Of a stretch of 64,000 bases of DNA, positions 55,288 through 64,000 are shown piece after piece. Source of the stretch: Taxawa tesnikishii (nom. ined.) (Eukaryota > Ascomycota > Dothideomycetes > Dothideales); the NCBI GenBank assembly GCA_030247885.1, contig JAPDRO010000027.1, positions 124,001 through 188,000 of the forward strand, read 5' to 3'. The translations under genes were made by a program, and so were the position numbers. Positions within the stretch are counted from its first letter, which is position 1, and each line of letters opens with the position of its first letter. Under the pieces are notes generated by a model. It was not told the origin of the DNA and ran no database searches. It saw only the letters and a program-made list of their open reading frames with translations.

Positions 55288-58200
55288 ATGTCACACCGGA
55301 AACGCAAGCTTGAAGACTTCGACCCGAACAAGAGCGACTCTGCAGACTCAGACTTCGACATACGCGCCCAAACACAGTCTACCCCTCGTTCTCGCAAGAA
55401 CAAGCTGTCTAAACCATTCAAGAACCGCTCTCGACCAGCGCCGAAGCGGAGGAGAGAGACCTACGCAGACAGCGAGGACGATATTGTTGACGACGACGAA
55501 GAGATAGACGAAAGCGAGAGATCGTTCCAGGAGGACTCTGCGTCTGAAGAAGAGGCGGAAGTAAACCCGAGGACAGGCCGTAAACAACGCAGGGCTACGA
55601 AGAAGGAAGTGAAGTACGAAGAGCCAAGTGAGGACGATATCGAGGAGCCTTCCGATTCGGACGAGCCTCAGATCTCACCCAAGAAGATCCAGCGAGGTCA
55701 GCGAAGTCAAAGAACCCAACGAGTTGAGTCGGTCCAGCCAAAGCAGACGCTCATTGTCAAACTCCACGTCCCATCGCTGTACAGGACGCATCCCATAGTA
55801 CATCCGACTACAGAAGAGATGCACAATACACGTACCACACGGTCAAGGACTGGCAGCAAGACTACAGCAACACGACCGACACCAGAGCGCCTCCTTGGTC
55901 AAAGGCGCAGTAGTCGCTTGTCGCACAATGACGAAGAACCACTTATAGCACTTACGGACTCCGGCAGACATGCGCAGGTCACACGTCCTGGAACCGCGAC
56001 GCCTGAGCCACCTTCCTCTCGGCCGACGCGAAGCAACAAGGGCTTGAAGCAGTTGCCAAGTACGGTATTCGAAGACTCACAAGAGGTGTCAAGGGAAGAT
56101 CTTGGCGCTGGTCCTGAAGACATCATCTCACAGCTGCAGCAGCATGCATCGCAGCTCGGAGCATTGACTGAAGCCGGGGCAAGCGACAGAGGCTCACCAA
56201 TCACATATGAAACACAAGCGGATACCGATGTTGATGCGCCGGGGAGGATATCCAGATGGATGAAGCCGCCGCGGAGGAGGCTGAAAATGCGGATGACGAC
56301 GATGATGACGACGAAGGTCCCATCAAGCGACGGGGCAGTCGAACGCTTAGGGTAAGTACCTTCTTTGCCATTCGCCTGACCATTAACGCTAACGGGTCGT
56401 CAAGTCTCGCACTAAACCGAGCAGTCCGGAAAAGCCACTGCGAAGATCCTTGCGATCGCGCAAGTCTGGTGGTGAACAGAGCAGTGACTTTGAGCCAGAG
56501 GCCGAAGGGAAATCTGGAGATGAGAATATCTCAAGCGACGACGAGCTTGCGAATCCGAAGCAGCGCACCCAGAGGAGTGATAACGACTCCAGCAGTGGCA
56601 CAGGTGGCCGCCGTTCAAGGCGGCTGGCAAGCAAGAGGGCACGCGACTCCCAACACTCCGATGAGGAGCTGGATCCGGATGAGATCGCAGACGAGGCAGC
56701 GGAGCTGGACGAAGACCGCCGACGCAACAAGCGGCCAAGAAGAAGTAGAAGAGATGAGGGTCTCTCGTTCGAGCCTAACCTACGCACTCGCAGCAAAAGA
56801 CCGGATTATCGCGTTTTCCGCCCAGAACTACTCATGCAAGACCAGGAAGAGGATGTTGCTGTTCCAAGTGCGTCGCAACAACGCCGCAAAGCTGCAGGTC
56901 CTTACAAGAGCCTCTTCTCAACTCTAGGACCTTTCGGTGGCGCTGGTGGCCCAGCACCGGTATTTGGCGGGCCGGAAGGTACAGGTGCAGCTGGCGGCGC
57001 TGATTCCGATAGCAGCGACGATGACCTGCAGCAAAAGCTTCCCCGTGGTGTTGGAGGTACAGTCGGAATGACACCTACATCAGCTGCCGCGCACAACTTC
57101 TTCCCGCAAACTCACAATGCAGATCCGACACAAACATCCGGCGCACCTGCGAACCTTGGGAAGGTCAAAGACAAGAAGGCTCTTGCCGATGCTGATCCAC
57201 TCGGTGTCGATCCCAACGTCAATTTTGACGGCGTGGGCGGCCTTAGCGACCACATCGATCGGCTCCAGGAAATGGTCGCATTGCCGCTGCTGTATCCAGA
57301 GGTGTTCCAGCGCTTTCACGTCACACCACCCCGTGGTGTCCTCTTCCACGGACCTCCGGGTACTGGTAAAACCTTGCTTGCTCGAGCACTCGCGTCAAGT
57401 GTGAGCTCGCATGGCAAAAAGGTTACTTTCTACATGCGGAAAGGTGCCGATGCATTAAGCAAATGGGTCGGTGAAGCAGAGCGACAGCTGCGACTCTTGT
57501 TTGAGGAGGCGAGAAAGAATCAGCCCAGCATCATCTTCTTCGATGAAATTGATGGCTTGGCGCCTGTCCGGTCGAGCAAGCAAGAGCAGATTCACGCTAG
57601 TATCGTCGCAACCCTTCTTGCGCTGATGGACGGCATGGATGGCAGAGGTCAGGTGATCGTCATCGGTGCCACCAATCGTCCTGACTCTGTTGATCCCGCC
57701 TTGCGACGTCCAGGCCGCTTCGACCGCGAGTTCTACTTTCCCCTTCCAAACCAGCAAGGTCGCAGAGCCATCATTGACATTCACACGAAAGGATGGGACC
57801 CACCGCTCAAGCCGGAATTCAAAGACAAATTGGCAGAGCTCACCAAAGGCTATGGCGGTGCAGACCTCCGCGCTCTCTGCACCGAAGCCGCGCTGAACGC
57901 CGTACAAGGCACATACCCGCAGATCTACTCCAATCCCAAAAAGCTTCTGATCGACCCTGAGAAGATCAAGGTTCTGGCTAAGGATTTCATGATCTCTATC
58001 AAGAAGATGGTGCCATCATCAGAGAGATCTGCTTCATCTGGTGCTGCTCCGCTCAAGAAGAGCATCGAGCCTCTACTCCGTGACGCTCTGAACGATATCA
58101 CGAGGGTGCTAGAAAACATACTTCCTCACGGAAAGAAACTCACCGCCTTGGAAGAGGCTATGTTCGATGACCGCGAGGATGAACGCGGGTTCGAAAAGGA

Positions 58201-60670
58201 GAACATGCAGAGAGGTCCGTCTTTGTCGTATCAGTTGAGTATGTTAGCGCGTGCTAATGTGTCAACACAGAGTTCGAAAGCGCGAGGATCTTCCGACCAC
58301 GGTTACTCATTCGAGGCACGCCAGGCGCAGGTCAGCAGTACATCAGCGGAGCGCTGCTCGCGAAATTCGAAGGGCTGCACGTACAAAACTTCGGTCTTCC
58401 CACTTTGTTGAACGATTCTACCAGGGTAGGTTTGGCAATTATTTGTGCCGCGCTTGACCACAACTGACTTGCTATTCCAGGCTCCTGAAGCCGCTGTTGT
58501 GCAGCTGTTCGAAGAAGTCAAGCGGCACAAGCCAGCTGTCATATACATTCCCAATGTGGATATATGGTATCACACTCTGAGCGAACAGACCATTCGCACG
58601 TTCACAGGCTTGCTGAGAACTTTGCCGCCTACGGATCCAGTCCTCCTGCTCGGAGTTATGGAGTCTCCTCCACCCGAAGGCGAGGACGAGGAGAGGCGCG
58701 AAAGATTGATGATCCGGGATCTCTTCGGGTACTCATTAAAGAATGCCTTCACCTTGCGTGATCCTAGCAATGTAGGTTTCCGCCCCTGTCTCGCTTTTCA
58801 ATCACATGCAGCTAACATGCCATCACAGGCTGCGAGATCCGAGTATTTTGCAACCTTGGTTGCGTACATCAAGCAATCACCTGCAGATTTCCCCAACCCC
58901 GACAATCGCAAGCGAAGGGTGCTTCCCACTCTTCCAGAAGCGCCTGCTATTGAGCCAGAGAAGAGGGAGCCTACCAAAGAGGAGTTGAAGCTGCAGAAGA
59001 AGCAGGATAGGCATACGCTCAACATGCTGAAGATCAAGATCCAACCCGTTATGGATCAGATCAAGCTCAAGTACAAGAAGTTTAGACAAGCCATCATCGA
59101 CGAACGGGAAATCAGCTACATCTTCGACGAGCAAGATCCATCTGTCGTTACGACAGACCTTGGTCACGAGGAAATGCAACAAATTGACCCGAACCGGCCG
59201 TACAAGCTGTCAACAGACGACAAGGGAGAGAAAGGTATTCTCGAGACTGCAACAAACAAGTTCTACTACAACCTGGACATTGTCATTATCGAACAGCGGC
59301 TGTCGAACGGCTACTACAAGCGGCCGAAGGATTTCCTTGCAGATATTCGGCGACTTGCAAAGGATGCAAAAACGAGTGGCGATCCGGAAAGGACACTGAA
59401 AGCGAACGAGATGCTCGCAAATGTGGAGGTTGACATGACGACCATAGAGATGTTCGAGCCTGCTCTAGTCAAGGAGTGCGAGGCTGTGTACGACCGCGAA
59501 CAAGCGCGTGCGAGTGCAGAGAAAGAAAAGGAAGAACAGGCCCGCCGCGAAGGTCAGGATGTGCCCATCATCCATCCCAACGTGCCACCTGCGCATCCAT
59601 CAACAACCACAACCGAGACGACAGGGCCTGTGCATCTTGGTGAGGCGGTACCTGGAGTGCGTGGTCTTCCTCCATTCACTCCACAGCGTCTACCAAGACC
59701 AAGTCCGCTGTCGAATGGCTATTCCGTCAGCAACGGCAGTCATCATCCGCAGAGCAACGGCTCAACAATTCCTTCGAGGTTCCAGGAGGACTCAGAGATG
59801 ACTGACAGCCAGAACAATTCGCTCCTCCAGAATCCACAAGAACGTGCCGGTTGGCAGCAGCAAACGTACACTCCCAGCAACCAAGACACGCAGCACACCG
59901 GCTTCTCGCAGACAGGCGGCCACACAAAGATGCCCATAGGATCGCATGTCGGCCAATTCTACAACAGCGCTTCCACCACAACGTCAGGGCAGAAGACCAG
60001 CGACCGCAGCAACAGGAGCAGCGGGCCTTATACCCAGAACTCCAACGGCAATGGCCCCGCCGAGTTCCACCCTGCATTCTTGCCTCCCGTGGAAGGCGGC
60101 AGCCAGCTCCCCGACACGCAACCAGAACAGCTAAACTTCCAAAGCTCGCAGTCGCAACCATCGCAGTCATCGCAGGACATGGGACCGCCGGCCGTACCGA
60201 CGTCACACCAGCAACGTCACGCTGCAGGCATCTCCGCACTGCTGAACCCCGAAAACGAAGCCGAGAGCAAGGCGTCCGCCACATCGCAACCGCAGCCCAA
60301 ACTCATCGCGCCCGACGAGCCACAGTACACGCACCTCTGTGGGTACATTGTCGACAAGTCCACCGGACTCTCCGTTGAGCAGCTTGAGCAGGTCATGGCG
60401 GCCATGATGGAGGCGATATGGCAGACCAAGACGGACTGGAACCGGAACCACGCGATGAATGCCGTCCGCATGGCGTTCAACGAGACGATCAAGGACATTG
60501 AAGAGATTCAGGGCGTTAACAAGCCCAGCCAGAAGGCGCTAGAGAGTATCAGGCAACGCGAGAGGGAGGAGAGGAGGTTGATGGAGGAGATGGGGCCGGG
60601 GCCGCAGACGCAATTTGAAATGGGCGGGCAGACGCAGTTTGCGGGCACGCAGTATGCGGATGCGTGGTAA
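55288..60670 (+). CDS. ATAD2/Yta7/Abo1-type AAA+ ATPase with bromodomain
   Basis: Exons 55288..56351, 56405..58214, 58271..58425, 58481..58771 and 58829..60670; about 1,720 aa. These nuclear ATPases handle histones H3-H4 and regulate nucleosome density and heterochromatin boundaries. The first 580 residues are acidic/basic and disordered. AAA1 has Walker A GPPGTGKT (about residue 670), Walker B IIFFDEIDG (about 731) and the arginine-finger region NRPDSVDPALRRPGRFDREF. A degenerate AAA2 lies near FRPRLLIRGTPGAGQQYISG. The bromodomain region carries FYYNLDIVIIEQRLSNGYYK (about 1250). The C-terminus is Gln/Ser-rich with a final helical domain. Exon 1 breaks frame at G4 56241-56244: one G yields APGEDIQMDEAAAEEAE. 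The 57-bp intron 58772..58828 has no stop and keeps frame if retained. Confidence 0.92.
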
Positions 60671-61703
60671 ACGAAGCATTCTCTAGAGATCGGACGAGGG
60701 GTGGCGCCTGTCGGAGTCAGGGTATTGAGACGGGCTGCGTTCTGACGGTCATTGACGGGTTTGGGTGATGGGTGACTGCTAGGTTGGCTGCAGTGAGGGT
60801 ATCAGCAGCATGCAGTGTCTAGGGATCTGTTTTGCCAGCGAGCCGCAATTGAATCGAAACGAATGATGTTGACGATGTATGCTGACTTTTCTCCTACTCA
60901 AAGCTCTGAAAATGCAGTAAAACTGCCTGACTTGTCGATTGTCCTCAGCTGTAAGGTAGTAGCCTTCATTGAATCAGTGAATCAACCTCGGCAAAGCCGG
61001 TTCTTGGCACAGGTCGACGAGCACTGCCCAGGTTTCGTACCCGATCTTCCATTCTCCTTCTTCCCCTTCAGTTCAAAACGTCGAGTACGTGAAGAGTCTG
61101 CAGACTTGTTAGCTCCTCGTTGTGATAGATTTAGTAGTTTTCGGACGAAGCAATCATGCAACAAGACTATAATAGCTACCCGCAGCTGATCCTTTGCATT
61201 ACTCAAGTATATAGCGTACAGCTGCTGCGCCTCACGCTTGGCGCATGCAGCCGTACCAACAATTGTTTGCTCCCTTAAAATCCTCGTCATCCCCGCTCGA
61301 GAGCAGTTTCCATATCCCTCTTCTTTCTCATTCGTGTTTTCTGAGTCCATCCTTGACTCGGAGGCTATCTCCTTCCAAAGTCTATTGGTTAGCTCCCGGC
61401 GGGATCCCTCTACATCTAGCGTACAACTTCCTCCAACCAAGGGCCGAACGTGCCAGTAAGCACCCGACCGCTTTATCCAACGCTCGGGTCAAGTTACATG
61501 CGCTCACTAGGCCATCATTCGAACTGATTAAAGCTCCACTTGGGCTCTATCCCAGCTTCACTAAAGCTTCACCAGAGCTGTACTCCAACTTCAATTGTGC
61601 CTCACTCACGCTGTCCGCTCTTAACTGTTTCTGGAATACGAGAAGCACAGTAGACCACTGGTTCTTATGTCAACTAACCCCAACTCGTTAATTACCCTAC
61701 TAC
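60671..61703. other. Intergenic, 1.0 kb, with AGCTTCAC-type repeats
   Basis: No supported gene; ORFs at 60982..61440 (-) and 61245..61691 (+) look random. About 61500..61610 carries degenerate copies of AGCTTCACTAA, the complement of the repeat unit at 21.4-21.5 kb. Confidence 0.5.
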
Positions 61704-63092
61704 ATGCTCAAAATGGTACGCGCTTTGATAAATCGCAAGCTGAAACCCGAGCCTCAGCCGGAGCCTCAACCGAAGCCCGCCAAGCCCCTCGCGCTGGAGC
61801 TCCTCAAGAAAGGAAGCATTGATCCGCAGAGTTCATCACCGCTGTTCAACTTCATACCAAAGGAGATCCGAGACCTGATCTTCGAGCATGCCCTCACCGC
61901 GTATCCGGATCCCGCTCGACCGTACGGCAGCGATCAGCGCTACGTTCGACCGGGCGTAGCCGGCCACCTTCGTGTAGCTACCGAGCTGCTCTTAGTCTGC
62001 AAAGCCATTTACATCGAGACTTACCAGTTACCCATTACACTCAACCCTGTGCTCGCCTATCATGGGTTTGCAGATGATGTCCCACCCCATGCGCAGCGGG
62101 GTCTTGATAACTTACGCCGGCTAGCACCGTGGCAGTATGCTGCTCTGCACATGATTGACATATCCATGCAGCAGGTACGTGCTGTCCGACGAGACACAAT
62201 CAGATGCAGTGTTCTCAACAGGTCGTCGGTGTTGAACGTCGACTGCTTGCCAGATTGCCATATACAATACTTGTATAGGACAGTTAGCGAGCGACCTTGC
62301 ACAGACTGCTCCGCTTACTGGCCGCCTCCTTAGAGGGTGCTCTATGTGCTAGACGGCCTGTGCAGAACACCAGTGTTTGACAAATCCATGAGATACATCA
62401 AAAACTGTCCGTAGTATTCTGACCCCTGCTAGACACAACTTGAGGGCTATACTCTCAGCGGCTACGCCCGCCAGCTGCATGCCGAAGAGAGGTACGAAGG
62501 TGCCAGAGTTAGCGCCGAGATTCCCATGCCGCCTGGACAGCCACGTGCGAAACATGGAAAATTCGTACTCTTAACACACACCGATCTGCAGAAGCTGGAT
62601 TCTTCTTCGACGCCGGAGGCATCCTCGGCTCATTTCCGCGAACGTGAGCGCCTCAGCGGACTGCAGCTGCCGCCAAGCGATCCGACCGTTGCGCGAGTTA
62701 TCGACAAATTGACTCTCCGTCTAGGACGTACGGAGTGGTGGACATGGGAAGACCCACCCTTTCCTGGGGGTCAGTATCCGCAGTTAATGCTCGACCCTGG
62801 TATGAAGGGAATCAATCCAGGATTTATGCAGCATCAAGCTGAGCAGCGACGTCGCGGACTCTGGACCGGCTGGCAGGGCGATTGCTGGGGCGCACAGATA
62901 GCCGAATTCAAGGGGCTCAGATGTCTCGAGCTGGTTTTAGAGACCTTCACCGCCAAGAAACAGCAGCTGGACGCGGTGATTGAATGTGCTAAGACATGGA
63001 GGTTCCCCATGGAGGATGACTGCGCCCTTGTGTGGGATGGAAACGTCGAAATCAGCAGCTGGACGGGTGGCGGGGCGTACGGTTATGAATAG
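61704..63092 (+). CDS. Conserved fungal protein, member of a lineage-expanded family of unknown function
   Basis: Exons 61704..62174 and 62433..63092; 376 aa. The 258-bp intron (GTACGT...CTGCTAG) is long for this window but closes in phase (SMQQ|TQLEGYTLSGYARQL). The N-terminus has a Pro-Glu repeat (PEPQPEPQPKPAKP), then SPLFNFIPKEIRDLIFEHAL, an F-box-like opening seen in many fungal paralogues, followed by ELLLVCKAIYIETYQLPI and RRLAPWQYAALHMIDI. The second exon carries GLRCLELVLETFTAKKQQLD and WRFPM. Such families are common and variable in Dothideomycetes and are usually annotated as hypothetical; an adaptor role in ubiquitin ligases is speculation. Start could also be ATG 61713 (MVRALINRK). 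Confidence 0.75.
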
Positions 63093-63728
63093 AGAAACCA
63101 ATGGTTGTATGCGCAGGGCATGCCGGATGCTAGGTTATTCGAGGTTCGGACAATCAGATTTCGGCGAAGACGGGCGGATTAAGCGCGACATGGACGATGA
63201 TGATGGCCGATGTTCGATGTCTGTCAGCTGTTCCGTTTCGCTTTCTAGAAAGGTCCTTCTTTATACGGAAGCGTTCTTGTTCAGCCGATTGATCTCCATA
63301 ATCTCGTTTCAAGGCAGCAAACGGGCGGCGTCAGCCCCTTGCATCTTGTACAACTGTCGCTGCAAGGTGTCATTTGCCACAGTATGTTAGAACAAAACGA
63401 AGAAACCCAAACAAGCTGATCCACATCTGTTGTCCACATGTTTCAAAACAATTCCTTTCTTGACGTTCAGAGCAAGTCCGCATGTCAAACGATCCAAGAC
63501 AGCAGATATAGTGGACTCTGACCGGCAATCATATTAGAGGGTGCGGCCCTCTTCTTCTCGTCTTGATATATAACAATGCTACACCTACTCCCCTTCGCAG
63601 GTCAGTCTGTTTCGTTCGATGTAATTTTTCCCCGGCTTCGAGATTGAAACAAACCGTTTTTGCTGTCCAGATTTTGGAACACCGCATATCACCAAAACTT
63701 GCCAGACACATACACGATAGAAGATCCA
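63093..63728. other. Intergenic, 636 bp
   Basis: No gene recognised. Promoter and leader of the partial gene at the right edge. Confidence 0.4.
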
Positions 63729-64000
63729 ATGAAACTTCATTCGCACTTCTCCGACCAGTCGCAAGACGACAGCCCTGCGATTTCGGCGCACATTGAGATA
63801 CTACAGCTTGAGACGGCCGGTTGCTCCTTCCCGGTTTCCGTCTCCGTGGTAGATAGTCCACTGGTCACTGCCCCAATCTCTGGACCACCAGAACCAGCAT
63901 CTCTACGCGAATCCGAAACAGAGTGGAAACAATTTATGCACCAGGCAAAAGCTGTCCACAGTGACCGATCGTTGAACTCGCACATAGTCGGCACTCGTGA
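63729..64000 (+). CDS. 5' part of an unidentified protein-coding gene, runs off the window
   Basis: From ATG 63729 the frame stays open for 90 codons to the last base, so no stop is seen. The sequence is protein-like: MKLHSHFSDQSQDDSPAISA, then HIEILQLETAGCSFPVSVSV and PLVTAPISGPPEPASLRES, followed by ETEWKQFMHQAKAVHSD. No signal peptide or domain is recognised. The antisense ORFs in the same place (63529..63861 and 63737..63994) have poorer composition. An alternative is chance openness; extension of the sequence would decide. Confidence 0.45.
   Translation, partial: MKLHSHFSDQSQDDSPAISAHIEILQLETAGCSFPVSVSVVDSPLVTAPISGPPEPASLRESETEWKQFMHQAKAVHSDRSLNSHIVGTR

Noticed and set aside
61245-61691. 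148-codon plus-strand ORF
   Set aside because: Built on the degenerate AGCTTCAC repeat; no motif and no splice to the next gene.
1-64000. CRISPR, operon or prophage-type structures
   Set aside because: Sequence is clearly fungal nuclear DNA with introns; no regularly spaced identical repeats.

Overview
The window is nuclear DNA of a filamentous ascomycete (Pezizomycotina). A dothideomycete is my best guess, but that part is inference. The evidence is about 53% GC, short introns (mostly 45-90 bp, GTRNGT...CTNAC...YAG), roughly one gene per 2.5 kb, and typical families: Zn2Cys6 regulators, a Dal5-type MFS carrier, a Byr4-like septation protein, GH85 and small secreted Cys-rich proteins. No rRNA, convincing tRNA, CRISPR array or retroelement was seen.

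Layout. 0-0.7 kb: truncated crotonase (-). 2.5-6.8: EDC4/Ge-1-like decapping scaffold (-). 7.8-9.7: DCAF4-like WD40 protein (-), divergent from SelO (+, 10.4-12.4). 12.5-16.2: Orc5 (-) and the tRNA deaminase subunit Tad3 (+), sharing a 100-bp promoter. 17.1-20.8: ERD2 (-) divergent from a cytosolic GH85 ENGase (+). 22.6-25.8: RRM/RGG protein (-) divergent from a conserved unknown (+). 26.2-28.9: large secreted glycoside hydrolase. 28.9-32.3: three small genes, one coding for a secreted six-cysteine protein. 32.7-33.1: an ORF interrupted by a 131-bp hAT-like MITE. 33.3-35.8: Zn2Cys6 factor and the tail of an amidase gene. 36.4-39.1: disordered conserved protein. 40.5-40.7: cluster of short inverted repeats. 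41.1-42.3: XRCC4/Lif1-like (-). 43.1-45.6: Byr4-like (+). 46.8-53.3: a small catabolic cluster made of an MFS carrier (-), a TcuA-like flavoprotein (+) and a Zn2Cys6 regulator (+). 55.3-60.7: ATAD2/Yta7-type AAA+ bromodomain protein. 61.7-63.1: lineage-expanded unknown. 63.7-end: a partial ORF.

Most of the window is housekeeping: mRNA decay, replication origin, tRNA editing, ER retrieval, NHEJ, septation and chromatin. The accessory parts are 26-36 kb and 46.8-53.3 kb.

The most striking property is technical or evolutionary. At least 15 single-base frame breaks in 11 otherwise well-conserved genes are each resolved by one extra base in a homopolymer, always a missing base and never an extra one. 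This looks like systematic homopolymer under-calling in the assembly, and it fragments real genes. The gene models below are given across these breaks.
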